NCBI GenBank assembly: GCA_028752905.1
Contig: JAQNBH010000013.1
Coordinates: forward strand, 16,304,302-16,368,301
Source of the DNA: Cladorhizidae sp. MBARI D1340-BT2
Lineage: Eukaryota > Porifera > Demospongiae > Poecilosclerida > Cladorhizidae
Length of the DNA: 64,000 nt
Direction: 5' to 3'
The translations under genes and the position numbers were made by a program. The notes beneath the pieces were generated by a model. The model was not told where the DNA came from. It did not search any database and was given only the letters and a program-made list of their open reading frames with translations. Below are positions 42,290 to 53,710 of the stretch, piece after piece. Each line of letters opens with the position of its first letter. Within the stretch, counting starts at the first letter, position 1.

Positions 42290-44715
42290 CTTCATCGCTA
42301 CTAAGTTCCTCTTCTGCTCTGTTAGAACAGTGTCAACAGCACAGACCACATGCAGAAACACATGACATGCTAGCTCTCATGCAGCTGCATTTCATGGTTT
42401 GGCACTGCCTCTCCCCTTCCTTGCAGTTGCAGCAAATTCCTTTGAGAAGGTTGTCTGGGGCAATACGACCGGTAAACATCTACAGTCTGAGCTTTCCATT
42501 GCCATCTAACTCCCATCCCCTTCCAATAGGCTTAAGAACAGAGGTGTTTAGATGCTGGGTCGATTTTACCCTTTGATGCTTGCTTCTTGAACTTCAGATA
42601 GCGAGCCTTTTCAAGGTGAGTATCCCCACAGCCATAATTATGTGCATTGCTTTTAATCCAGCTGCTCGAATTGTGGATTCAGTTGAAGTAATAGTTGTGA
42701 ATGCAGTGATGACACTGGCCGAGAGATTGCATTTGTAGAGGCACATTTGGTATGTCCATGAATGCATGAAACAGTGTCGTTCCGGTCAACGATGTGTATA
42801 GTAGAGAAGTCACAAACACTATCAGCATCTGATTGTAAGTACAGTCACATGGCCAATGATAACAGAGCAAAACCAACATATCAGTGTCTTGTGCGACAAC
42901 AACAATTGGGTATTCACACTTGTGACCAAGTCCATTGCAGTCTTTACAATGAGCGTGTCACCATCACCTTTGCTTGACGTACTACGATATTGTGGTTTGC
43001 CATCTCTGTAGACATTATCATGATTAGAGCTCCTTTGTTCTTATCCTTTGCCCGGAAAACTTCTGTCACATGATATGGTCAATTCTGGTGAAAACCTTTA
43101 GTCCCGAGAAACCTTCTTCCCATCCAGAAAGGATCTTCCTTCTACCCTTCCATTGTACCAGTCTGTATCAGCTACATCTTTTGGAATGGATCTTTCTGGT
43201 ATTTGCTGCATAAGTTCTTCAAACTTATTTAGCTTAGTTTCTAGTAGAGCATTTGTTGGTTGAGACACATAATGTTGCAGACCTTCAGAGTTTCAATCTT
43301 TACAAAAAATTTCGCTGCATCTTCCTGTTCTCATTAATTTCAAGTTGATTGGTGTTGTGACTTTGATCACATGAAAGCCTGACTTTCCATCTAAATTTAT
43401 CAAATCATGGTCCATATTGTCACCAATGTGCTGTTCAATCTGCTTCTCCAGAACTGCCATTGATGCTGCTTGTGTGTTATTAGTCGAGTCAATGTATGTG
43501 TACTTGTAGTCCATAGTCTCTTTTGGACTTTCACATATGCCAATTCTGTGCATGATGTTAATCAGCTGATCTGAACCGAACTTATGTTCAAGGTATAAGC
43601 TCATGCCAAGTTGGAAAGGCATCTTGGATGATCGTGGGCGTTGTGAAGATATAATATTTTGCCCCACAACATTTTGCCTGACTGATGAGCGTGGCATTAA
43701 ACATGCTAGCAACAGTTCAAGAGATTCTGGTAGCTCATAATGGGATATCAATTCTATGAGCGAGGGAAATTCCTTCTTGCTGAAGTTAAGACACTTAATG
43801 TCGTTGATAATGAGTGAAGCAGCCATTTTGATGATGGCCTTCTTTTTCTCATCTTCAATACCTGTTTCCATCATTTTGTGGTAGTCTGTGATGATATCTG
43901 CTGTGCAGTTCCTAAAGCAGACAACATCCTTTACGTTGTTGATTAGTAATGAATATACTATTACCATAGTGCGCTTGTTTAAAATATTTCTCATGATACA
44001 CTAGAAAGTCATTATCACCTACTAATGCTTCATTTGCTCATGCAATTGGCTTATAGTGGAAACACCACTCTCTATTTCACTGTCAAACCACTTGCAGAGC
44101 TTGTAGAAGGCATATTCCGTATAACTATCCACAGGTCTTCCAGATTCCTGAAAATAAAGTTTAATAATCAATTGTGGTATACAATACTCTAGCAATTTTA
44201 CTTACATTACGTCGACCTGGATCATACAGGGTGCAGTAGCATTTGTGATGATAGATTCCAAGACTACTTTTCTTGCACTTGCGATTCTCAGAAGTGATGT
44301 CTTAAGTGTGATAGTTGATGCCTGATGTATGGTCTACTGTCTGGCAGGATGTCTTTCATCAAGATGGATGTCCTCTTTGCAGATGATACATCTTTCACTG
44401 TACGGAAATCGTGTAGGACCCCGGTCTGAAATTATTCTGTACTAAGTTAGCCAAATCAACAATATAATTATTGTATGCTACATTAAGAATAAAACATGTA
44501 TATAGGGCTGTGGAATTTTAATCAGATTTATGACATTTAATTTAAATTCAAGAGTCTTTTTCTTACCATAATCTCTGTTGTCATTTACTGACACTCTTTG
44601 ATGTTGAGGGTGTGGCTTATGCTCCTGTTCTTCAACATCAGGCTCCTTTTGCATGAAAAGGACTCTGCAACTTTGATGGACGGTCATAGACTTGTCCATT
44701 TTCTTTCCAATCACT
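42290..44715 (-). pseudogene. large repeat-associated ORF with C-terminal Cys cluster, decayed
   Basis: From high to low coordinate: RCIICKEDIHLDE, then YHHKCYCTLYDPGRRN ending at a donor (N|GTAAGT, ~44206), an intron of ~60 bp, acceptor TTTTCAG|, ESGRPVDSYTEYAFYKLCKW, QLHEQ, NEALVGDNDFLVYHEKYFKQ, VVCFRNCTADIITDYHKMME, MPRSSV, PRSSKMPFQLGMSLYLEHKF, IGDNMDHDLINLDGKSGFHV, TSLTGTTLFHAFMDIP (where relatives have 'GxHAFTGCD'), LKPIGRGWELDGNGKLRL and a Cys cluster CNCKEGERQCQTMKCSC. I recall long uncharacterised proteins of cnidarians, molluscs and sponges with this order ('CxxC..., ARPRS, DNVDHN..TLDG..FHGM, HAFTGCDT, Cys tail'). Their function is unknown to me. Frameshifts and stops break this copy. 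Confidence 0.6.
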
Positions 44716-45195
44716 CTAACAATGAAGAGTCGCTGATACGACTACCCACTGTCAATTAGGTTCTCATAACCCTTGATGTACAACTTCTGTAGCTTTCCGA
44801 GTCCTCAGTACAAATCTCACACCTTTCCATTTTGTTGAAAATTGCTCATCGAATGGAGTAAGATAATTATAGTATGATAATTATGCAACAATGTCTAGTC
44901 CTTTTATAGATGTTCTTCCTACAAACCACCAAAACACATCAAAGGGTCAAGCTAGGCAGGATTTGGCATTTTTTGTGCAGGATTTTGCATGTTTTGTGCA
45001 ATATCCTACAGATGATCCTGCAGGATTCTGAGCAAACCTAACCACAAACCCAACTACTCTAACCCACGAACAATGTCACAATGTTAAAATGTTAATAAGT
45101 CAGTTGTTATCTGTACCTACACACTGCAGTAACCCTAAAGGTAATTGATTAGGATTTGAATAATGTCTTAGATGGATAGGTAAAGTGTTATTTTT

Positions 45196-45227
45196 TTCGT
45201 TATTTTTTTCGTTATTTTTTTCGTTAT
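45196..45227. repeat. short tandem repeat (CGTTATTTTTTT)
   Basis: Three copies of a 12-bp unit at the inner edge of the right inverted arm. Confidence 0.8.
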
Positions 45228-45984
45228 TTGGCCCGATTTTGCTTTGTGTAAAGCACTAAGAATGGACATTTTGACACTTGACATCAATTTTAAAAGTCAG
45301 AATTTGGTCTCAGATTTTTTCATACATCATCATGGTACAAATCTGAGCATTTTGACACCAAGATCAATAATGTGGACTATTTAGTTGTCGAGGTACAATT
45401 TTAGGGGGAGGCGATGAACTTTTGACCAAAAATGCAACTTCCCCGCCTTCTATTCCACCTTATTTTTTGGGGGTAAACCTTGAGATCCATACCTACTAAA
45501 ATCAGTTGAAACCAGCTTGTATAAAAAAAAATCCAAGATTAATGATTAATTTTAGGATACCTAGAGGTGACTGTAATGGCATTTGGCTTTGATTTGTGCA
45601 ATTTATTTTGCCATCCCTCTAAATTACTGGTGGCATTTATTACAATATCACTTAGAACTTAGAACCATACCATTCAATTGGCAAGCAATCAGGTGGGTGC
45701 TGGATGGAAAACTTGGCATTGCCACACATGGTGTGTCTAAATATGTATCTATCTATGCTCTGTACATTTAACACACATAAAAAATGCGAATGGGACTCTC
45801 CCCTCACATAAATCTGGAACGGTTGTCATAGTGAAGCGACACATAGAGAGAGTACACCTGGATATGCTAATAAGTTAAACTGGCCTGGCTGCATTGCGCA
45901 AGTGAGAATGGCTGCAAGGTTTAATAGCTGACACAAACCTTACCAGATAGCAGAATAAGCTAGACTGAAATATATAAGACATAC

Positions 45985-46315
45985 AACAAACCAGGCCCTA
46001 ATAAACACCTTTGTATCCTCCAAACCCAGTTCCTAATAAACACCTGCTCATCCTCCAAACCAGGTCCTAATAAAACACCTGCACACCCTCCAAACCCAGG
46101 TCCTAATAAACACCTGCTCATCCTCCAAACCCAGGTCCTAATAAACACCTGGGCATCCTCTAAACCCAGGTCCTAATCAACACCTGCGCATCCTCCAAAC
46201 CCAGATCCTAATATACACCTCAGTCCTGCACATCCTCCAAAACCAGGTCCTAATAAACACCTGCACATCCAGGTCCTAATAAACACCTGCGCATCCTCCA
46301 AAACCACACACCCCA
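45985..46315. repeat. minisatellite, ~35 bp unit (CCTAATAAACACCTGC..)
   Basis: About nine copies of 'aggtcctaataaacacctgc' / 'gcatcctccaaaccc' with indels. Confidence 0.9.
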
Positions 46316-46419
46316 TGGACCGTAATGCGAAAAACAAATAAATAAATTTGCTGCACAGGCAGGTGAGAATAGGCTGCATGGCTGACAGAAAAACATGTCA
46401 AATTGCTCTAGCCATTTTC

Positions 46420-46960
46420 GTTTTCCTTATATCCTCCCTCTCCTCTTCTAACTGCTCGTTCACCAGGATCAGTCGTGTCTGTTAGAGCTGGGACTCTTCC
46501 CTGAATCTATCGTCATCTTGTCTGTGACATTCCTCTTCCTTTTGGTTTGGTAGAGTCTGTTCTCCTCTTTTCATTCTTTGGTAATCCTCTCTTCACTTTT
46601 ATCTCCTATTTCTGTAGTTCTAGTTCCTCTTTCTGTATCCTCTGTTTGTTCTTCAGCCTTTCATGCTCAAAGGCATACCATCTTTCTTCTTCTTCTTTCT
46701 TCAGTTTCTTCTCTTTTCTCTGCTGTTCTAATTCAACCTCTGTGCCTTTTCACATCTTTCCTCCATTTGTTCAAGATTTTTTTTACTGCCTCCATCATGG
46801 AGAGAGCATTGCCTGGGCTGGGCGATGACCTGCTCGTGGGGGTTACACTGCCCTTAATGTTTAAAGACTCTTTCCCCTCTCCCTCCTCTTATTTTTCTGA
46901 CCCACTGTGGTCGGTGTCATCTGTAGTGTCCCCTTGTGGGGGATTTAGTAGACTCCCTTA
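46420..46960 (-). other. Arg/Glu-rich coding remnant, unidentified
   Basis: Minus frames contain MMEAVKKILNKWRKDVKRHR and long runs of Glu, Arg and Lys typical of coiled-coil regions, for example in gag-like or element-associated proteins. Several stops break it. The Ser/Phe-rich plus-strand ORFs here are its antisense. Confidence 0.3.
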
Positions 46961-47499
46961 ACCAGCGTGACATCTCTCTTGAGTTTTTACTGATAATTTA
47001 TGTCTGCTGTAGGTAGCTTGTCATATTTCGCCTCTTCCATGATGGCTTGGTTCAGTCGTTCGCTGCTACCAACTGTAAAATATTTACCTTATTTCTGCTG
47101 ACAAACCCTTTACCTGCCAGTCTATAATGTCTGATTGTATCTGTTCACTGTCTGTCTCATCCGATTGATAATGGTGGTTTGGTTTAAGTCTAATTATGAC
47201 TGCATAACATTTATAGCATTCACAATTATGACTTAGCACCAGAATGAATTGGTTGGGTTCCCAGATCCCCTTTTCATCCAGGTCCACCTTACAGATATCC
47301 CCATGTAAGGTCAACAATTGTACAAGTTACATAACCAATCAAATTATTACATCTGTCTAGCCACAAGCAGTCAGATGTCTATAATTACAGACCACACCGA
47401 TATTGTTCAAAGTCTGTGTCCGACTTGGCTGTCACCAACATCCTCCATCCTCCTTTATGCGTGGTATGTTCACAGAAGTTGGGTCATTGTCAGGGTGCT

Positions 47500-48690
47500 C
47501 TGCAAACTCTCTGCCTGCTGCAGGAACATTGCTCCCTGACACAGGCACAACTACAAGAGTTCAGAAATCCTGTCAGCACCTAGTGTAGTCCTCTCATGCA
47601 AGCTCTCATCTTTCGTCAACATTTCAAAAATTATTTCCACAGCCTCATCAATGGGAACATTGGTAAAAAGAGAGGAAACATCAAAACTGACAAGACACTC
47701 ATCCTATGCTAAACATTCACCATGAATACACTTGACAAATTGCCCAGAAACCTAGACATATGTACTTGTATTTCCATCTAGAGGTGATATCAAGTATGCT
47801 ATGAACTTGGAAATATTATACGATGGTGCATGTATTCCAGACACAATAGGCCTAAGGGGAACCTTAGCTTTATGTATATTAGGCAGCCCATAAATCAGTG
47901 GCCTACTTCCAGTGGACCAAATTCTATTGGGTTGATGAAAGATGAGAGCTTGCATGAGAGGACTACACTAGGGACTGACAGATTTCTGAACTGTTGGAGT
48001 TATGCCTAAAATCCACCTATTCAGGTATTAAGAAAAATATGACGAGCAGAAAAATTGGCAGCAATGGGATCTGCAGTGGTGGCCAACCTTTACATGGAAT
48101 TCTTTGATGAATTGGCACTCACAACTCCCCACTGAAGCCAAGGGTTTGGAAGAACTCCGTGGATGATACCCTCTGCATTGAGAAGAAGGAAAGTAAGCAG
48201 GAGTTGTTGCACCATTTGACCAACATCAGGCCATCCATAAAGTTTACCATGGAGCTTGAAGTGGAGGGATCATTGCCGTTTCTCGATTGTCACCTACACA
48301 GGAAGGAAGATGGAAGGCTAACTGCAACCATTTACAGAAATCCTATGCATACCAACCAATACCTTGATTATAGATCACATCATCCTATCCATGTCAGAAG
48401 AAGAGTTTTGAAGAATTTGTATGGTTGAGTCAGAAGATTAGTGGCTGAGAAGGAGGACTTTTGGATGGAAGAACTTCATTTAAATAAGGTCTTTATAGAG
48501 AGCGGTTATCCACAAGCCTTTATCAACCTTTCATCGGCACATACATCTAAACACAGAAAGGAAGATGAATACACCAGTACAGGAAATGAGGAATGAAGGG
48601 TCTAAAAAGAAGGATCCTGTGGTGGCAATTCCTTATGCAGCAGAAAAATGAGTGGAGAAAGCCTATCAAACATGAGCACACTCACCCGAG
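47500..48690. pseudogene. Penelope-like RT split into two opposite-strand halves
   Basis: On minus (47955 down to ~47565): PLIYGLPNIHKAKVPLRPIV, SYNISKFIAYLISPLDG and CLVSFDVSSLFTNVPIDEAV (motif A, catalytic Asp), then ESLHERTTLGADR. On plus (47946 up to ~48690): ESLHERTTLGTDR, ELCLKSTYSGIKKNM, AVVANLYMEFFDELAL (motif B), SVDDTLCIEKKE (motif C, VDD), GSLPFLDCHLHRKEDGRLTA, YLDYRSHHPIHVRRRVL. The two halves make one PLE RT with an inversion. About 45 bp encoding ESLHERTTLG is present at both ends in opposite orientation. Stops and shifts occur in both halves. Confidence 0.8.
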
Positions 48691-48691
48691 A

Positions 48692-49375
48692 GAGAGAGAG
48701 AGAGAGGCAAAAGCAAATAATGATTTCAAGAAGTTGTATGATCAGAATGCCAGGGAACGTTCTTTCAAGGAAGGAGAGCAGGTCTTAGTACTGATGCCAA
48801 CTGACACTCACAAGCTATCAGCACAATAGCAAGGCCTGTACGTCATTACATGGAAAGGATCAACAGTATCCTATCAGGTGGACATGGTAGACAAAGAAAG
48901 AGGAGAAGGCAGTTTAATATATATATGCTAAAGGAGTGGACAGTTCCTCAGATACCAGTATTTTCTGTGAGAGTGCTATCTAATGATATTGATGACGAGG
49001 ATGATATTGTGACCCTCCACACAGCAGAAGAACAAGAGTGTTATAAACACATCGTTCAAACCAAGCCAGAGAAGAGACTTAGAAGCCTTACTCAACACCA
49101 TGCAGAGTACATTCAGCAACTACCCTGGAAGAACCAAAGCAATTGAACATGCAATAGAGACAGTTCCATTTAGCCTAATGCCCGACTACACCCCCAAAGC
49201 CTGGGAAAACAACAACCGGAGCAGAGATCAAATCCATGTTAGACTCTGGAGTCATCTGACCAAGCAAGGTTGGATTACCAAGTTACCATCTCAATGGGAG
49301 AAGGGGAATGTCATGAGCATTTCCCCTGACATGCAAGTACAAGACAGGAGTGTACAGGCACAAGATTGATATGCA
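48692..49375 (+). pseudogene. gypsy integrase C-terminus joined to RT N-terminus; copy C
   Basis: After a (GA)n tract: NDFKKLYDQNARERSFKEGE, QVLVLMPTDTHKLSAQ (stop) QGLYVI, VSYQVDMVDKERRRRQFNIY, MLKEW: the integrase GPY/F region. About 60 codons later: HHAEYIQQLPWKNQSN and EHAIETVPFS (start of RT, 'PGRT..xEHxIxT'), YTPKAWE and HLTKQGWITKLPSQW (RT fingers, 'G.I.PS.S.W'). Integrase therefore precedes RT again, as in copies A and B. It is truncated before the RT catalytic motifs and broken by stops. Confidence 0.75.
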
Positions 49376-49379
49376 TCAC

Positions 49380-49640
49380 CCGCTTGAGGAGTAATAACTG
49401 TGTATATGCTCTCTATATTTCTTACTTGTGCTGGATGTATCTCATTGGACAATTACATGTGCATGTTCAGTATTTGATTGGACAATTATTATATGTTTGT
49501 GTGGATTAGTGGCTGGCTATAAAAAGAGAGTAAGCCACCTACTGGAAAGAGTAAACTTAGGAATCTTGAAAAATCATTTCATTCTTGAATATAGCTGGTC
49601 TAGTTAGGTAGAGGGTAATATCATTTCATCCTTAGTCACT
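49380..49640 (+). promoter_or_regulatory. LTR-like segment with TATA box
   Basis: TATAAAAA at 49518-49525 stands in a segment with two 'ttggacaatta' copies (49444 and 49479). It follows the truncated gypsy copy, so it could be a piece of its LTR. No duplicate or primer binding site was found to prove it. Confidence 0.35.
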
Positions 49641-49669
49641 GACTTAGAATTTATGAAGAACACTGTATA

Positions 49670-50035
<366 letters not shown>

Positions 50036-50084
50036 AACAAATATACTAGAATACGAGTAGAATGGTAGAACCACCAAGTGTTAA

Positions 50085-51392
50085 TTACATGTGACATCTT
50101 TTTTGTTTATCTCCTCCCATGTACATTCTGTTGTGTGCTACATAAGCTTCATGATGTGGCACATGGGCTACTGTATAACCAGACAAGAGGCAATCATTGC
50201 ATGTGGCATCATGGAAAGATGAATCCACATAAGCTACTGTAGAGTGAATAGACTTATAAAGATGTGATAATTCTGCTTGATGGGGAACAAGATGAGCAGT
50301 TACATTCCCATCTGCTCCTACTTTACTTTTCATTCCACAAACTCCAGGAGAGAAGAATAGCCATCTAAAGACGCAGGAACCTGCTGGTTTCTTAAAACAG
50401 TACTTCTGGATAATATCCTTGAGTTGCTTATTGGGACCAAGAGGAGTGAAAAAATCATCAGAATCCAAGAGTGATACATAGTCATATGTCCCTCGATAAC
50501 GATAGATGCAGTCAAGATACATAAGAATAGTGGCATGTACATAGGACTCTTTATTATTGTACCACTCCTTCCACAATTGTATGCTGATGAAATTATCCTT
50601 CACAGCTTTGATGTAGGAGGGATCAGTTAGCAAGTAGTCACGATATCCTCCGTCTCTTATGAATTCATGCAGGACAGTCAGGTGCACATGGTCCACCCCT
50701 AATGTCTTCTGATACCTCAAGAACTCTGGCAGCCAGGTAACCTTCCTGTTGTGTGCTTTAGTGCAGACAACCACAGAGAAGTTGTGTTTCCCAGATGGTA
50801 TGATTCTAGGAGCTGGAATCATGACAGGTCTCTCAGACTCAACCACAATTGTTTGCACTGAACTATTTCCAATCTTGGGAGCGTTGTACATTACGAATGC
50901 TCTGGTTCCATTTATGACAGGAAGATCATAGCATTCTACTGCAAGTTGTTCATAAGGGAATCTGTTGATGCCATGCGTACTGTGCATCAAGATGTCCTCC
51001 TGAACATATCGCACTAGAAATTCAGCTGCTACTTTTGACCCTACACCGCACCCAATTATCCGTTTCGAGTTGAGGATAATTCTGCTGATTTCAATGAAGA
51101 TAATGGTAATATTGGTGTGTTTCATTCTTGGCCTGTCATCAAAATATGCACTGTATACCAAAAGATCTTTAGATGCAGGGCTTGCATGCAGATAAGGACG
51201 TGGTGCTAGTGGTTCTGAAACTCGATATGTGGATATTGAAGGTAAAACTTTGGCCTCATCTAGAAACTTCTCCATACAGGTCGAGTTATTTAAAGATCCG
51301 GAAAATAGCACAGTCAACACTCCCAAGGCCACTACCAACACCAATACCTTGAATGCCAGTCGAGGATTTCTCATGATTATGGCTCCAAATAT
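50085..51392 (-). CDS. glycosyltransferase family 92 (DUF23) protein
   Basis: The likely start is the ATG at 51374-51372, because a splice acceptor (TTTCACAG|ATATTTGG) sits at 51393, 18 bases before it. The longer frame upstream would read through intron. From that start the protein is about 429 residues. It begins as a type II membrane protein: MRNPRLAFK, then a ~20-residue hydrophobic segment (VLVLVVALGVLTVLF). The lumenal catalytic part has FSVVVCTKAHNRKVTWLPEF, LGVDHVHLTV, SLLDSDDFF (the DxD-type metal/nucleotide-sugar motif), CVFRWLFFSP and a C-terminal HNRM. This order fits GT92 enzymes, Golgi glycosyltransferases that include nematode galactosyltransferases. The domain looks complete and unbroken, so I expect it to be functional. 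The donor and acceptor sugars cannot be read from the sequence. Confidence 0.85.
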   Translation of the reverse strand: MFGAIIMRNPRLAFKVLVLVVALGVLTVLFSGSLNNSTCMEKFLDEAKVLPSISTYRVSEPLAPRPYLHASPASKDLLVYSAYFDDRPRMKHTNITIIFIEISRIILNSKRIIGCGVGSKVAAEFLVRYVQEDILMHSTHGINRFPYEQLAVECYDLPVINGTRAFVMYNAPKIGNSSVQTIVVESERPVMIPAPRIIPSGKHNFSVVVCTKAHNRKVTWLPEFLRYQKTLGVDHVHLTVLHEFIRDGGYRDYLLTDPSYIKAVKDNFISIQLWKEWYNNKESYVHATILMYLDCIYRYRGTYDYVSLLDSDDFFTPLGPNKQLKDIIQKYCFKKPAGSCVFRWLFFSPGVCGMKSKVGADGNVTAHLVPHQAELSHLYKSIHSTVAYVDSSFHDATCNDCLLSGYTVAHVPHHEAYVAHNRMYMGGDKQKRCHM

Positions 51393-51954
51393 CTGTGAAA
51401 CACAAATAAATAGATGCAAATAAATAGATGCAACTGCAACAGAAAAAAGTGTTCTACGTATAAATATTGAAAGAGCCAAAAATGTACATAGCATATATAG
51501 CATACAGTGTATTAAGGAAGATTCTCACTCAAAAATATCATTTCTATATCCATGAATATTTGATGGTACAACAAAGTCCATAATTGTATCTGACCAATCA
51601 AATTACATATTTTTCACTTGTTGTTGTTAAATTAACTTTTTTAGTTTTCTGAGGTTGTTTCGGTTCTGCACAATGTAAACATGTAGGAAGGAATATCGCA
51701 GTCCTCTAGAAAGAGTTCTTGTACTTACTATAACAAAGATGCAATGAGTGATATACTCTCACCGATCTTAAGGGAATAAGATCCACAATATAGGCTTTTT
51801 GGGTGACTTAGCAATTTTTTTTGATTGGGCTTATGTCAGAGTATTACCTATATATTAGCTGTCTTTCAAATTTGAAAGCATTTGGATGCTCCGACTCAAG
51901 TTATGTAGGATATTATCCATGATAATTCTTACAAAAATACTTTACTTATGGGGG

Positions 51955-52712
51955 AGATGATACCATGTTTTTACAAAGTATTTTTACAAAGTGTTAAAAA
52001 CTGACACTTTGGAGCTCCGTAGATTCTGCACATTTCAGTCAAATATATAATATACCTCTCTGTGTGCTCTCTTTTGATACTAAACCTATTGCATACGTAT
52101 AACCATAGCAGAGTTAAAGGCAGTCAAAATTGGGTACCACAAAACCTGCATGCCTGAATTCTCTGCAGGTCTAGCACCTGATTGGGAAGTGCTGGACAGT
52201 TGAATGACTACAAGTAGCTAGAGGAAGCCCTACTCTTGAGTGTTTTCATTAGGCACAAAATGTATGTGGTCAAGCGAAGGATTGAAAATTAATTTTAGGA
52301 AATTGATTGTCAACTCAGGAGCTAAACCAATTATGCATTGTTGAGGTAGGCTATTTTAACATGGGACAATATAAAATATGTGGTTCCGAATTTGGAGCTC
52401 CATTGATTTTGCATACATTATGAACTTAATGTACAGCTCAAAAGATGAAAACACTCATTGTATAGAGTAAGGTGTCTTCTAGCTACTGGTATATACCAAA
52501 TTTTAACTGTCTATATTGCACTTTCCAATTCTGAGCAAAAAAATCGGCCATAGGTCCCCAACTTTGACTGCCTGTAACATGGGCAATAAATCTATGCAAT
52601 AATTTTAGTATTAATAGAGATCACACAGGTCATAAAGTTAAGTGTGCAGAATATATGGAGCTCAATCACAAATTTTTTAACACTTTTTAAGAAATGGTAT
52701 CATCCCACTTTA
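51955..52712. mobile_element. foldback/MITE with ~150-190 bp inverted arms
   Basis: The left arm (51955-52145) matches the reverse complement of the right arm (52557-52712): 'atgataccat', 'aaagtgttaaaaa', 'gagctcc.tagattctgcaca', 'tgtg.gatactaaa.tattgcata' and 'ggcagtcaaa.ttggg.acc'. Its interior and left arm also resemble the dispersed repeat at 7958-8176. No ORF, so it is non-autonomous. Confidence 0.65.
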
Positions 52713-53159
52713 ACCTTCTTTATGCCATGGTCATCAATGAAATTTACTCCCTGGCACCATTGCCATACAAAACTGATTGCTAATCGGTAAATTTTTATCT
52801 GTAGTATCGCTCCTCAGGAGTAAGACTGGATCAATAGCAGCTATAAGAAATGGTTTTAAGTAACTATACCTTCTACCTAAAACACAGCATTAATTTGAAA
52901 GGGCACTATACCGATCAGTAGCCTGGCTAATTACAAGCATATACAAAGGCAATACACAACAAGTCTTTTATTCTTTCTATTCGATACGTATACAATGTTA
53001 TCTAAATCAATGTTTGTGTTGATTCTGCAACTATATTTTCATTAAGTTTGTTTCTACAATTGTTTTATCAACTTGGTTTTAATTATCTCCGTCTTTAAAA
53101 ACTTCATTCAACAGATACAGTAACAACAGGAATTATGTTTTTCCTAAGTGTTTAATTTG
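52713..53159. other. no gene recognised
   Basis: AT-rich sequence; possibly more of the hAT remnant's 3' end, but no motif is legible. Confidence 0.35.
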
Positions 53160-53560
53160 GGAAACGTTGTTATCATTGGTCACTAGTTCACGCAATTTGA
53201 TGTTAAATCTTCTTTTGACTTTTAATTGAGGTAGTGTCAGAAAGTCTTTCATTCAGTGAAAATCTCAGGTGTTATGAAGGCTGGATTTTAGTATTCTACA
53301 CCTTCAAGGCTGTCTCCTGTTCTGGCCACTCCATAATGACCAATCAGAATATCTTCACCATAAAAGAATTTTCTTTGGATCAAAAATATTAAATGCAGAC
53401 ACAACATCTTGACGACTGGAAAAGTTAATTTTCAGACTGGAAATAAAGATTTTTTACACAGTATCTTGGAAGAATTTATCAACCATGGTGATCTTTATAT
53501 CAGTGACTTCCTCTAGACTTTCTTCAGTGCCCCGCAACTCCAATGTAAATATACTCCTAG
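53160..53560 (-). pseudogene. hAT-type transposase fragment (C-terminal region)
   Basis: On minus: EEVTDIKITMVDKFFQDTV, NFSSRQDVVSAFNIFDPKKI, EDILIGHYGVARTGDSLEGV, NPAFITPEIFTE and KTF.HYLN.KSKEDLTSN. This matches the region before the dimerisation domain in hAT-like proteins of the KIAA1586/ZNF862 type ('RF......AF.IFDP.K.P......L..HYG......EWK.FK.YL..KPKE...'). Many stops are present. The dimerisation domain itself is not seen. Confidence 0.6.
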
Positions 53561-53647
53561 ATTGGAATGAATTGCCATTTTTAGGGTTCCCAAATCTCAC
53601 ATATACAGCATGCTTTGCATGCCCTGCCCTGCCCTCCCACCTTCTAA

Positions 53648-53710
53648 ATTAGCAGGTTTCTTTTAGGAATTTACATGCCTTCAGTAAATTCCCTAAAGAA
53701 ACCTGCTAAT
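53648..53710. repeat. 27-bp hairpin with 9-nt loop
   Basis: Arms 53648-53674 and 53684-53710 pair along 27 bp with two mismatches; the loop is ATGCCTTCA. A stem of this size is compatible with a small-RNA precursor or with the remains of a MITE. No expression evidence. Confidence 0.7.

Larger units (their letters stand above)
41370..45775 (-). mobile_element. ~4.4 kb element with long inverted terminal repeats
   Basis: The left arm (about 41370-42130) and the reverse complement of the right arm (about 45230-45775) align in blocks. The inner block shares 'ggattttttttta', 'aagctg.tttcaactgatt', 'gtaggtat', 'tttacccccaaaaa.taagg' and 'ggggaa'. The outer block shares 'gatagata', 'ccatg', 'aagttttccatccagc'. 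Between them lies one large decayed minus-strand ORF. This layout is expected of a DNA transposon with long TIRs. No clean target duplication was found. Confidence 0.6.

Noticed and set aside
46547..46961. Ser/Phe-rich plus-strand ORFs
   Set aside because: Antisense of an Arg/Glu-rich minus-strand remnant; no signal for a plus gene.
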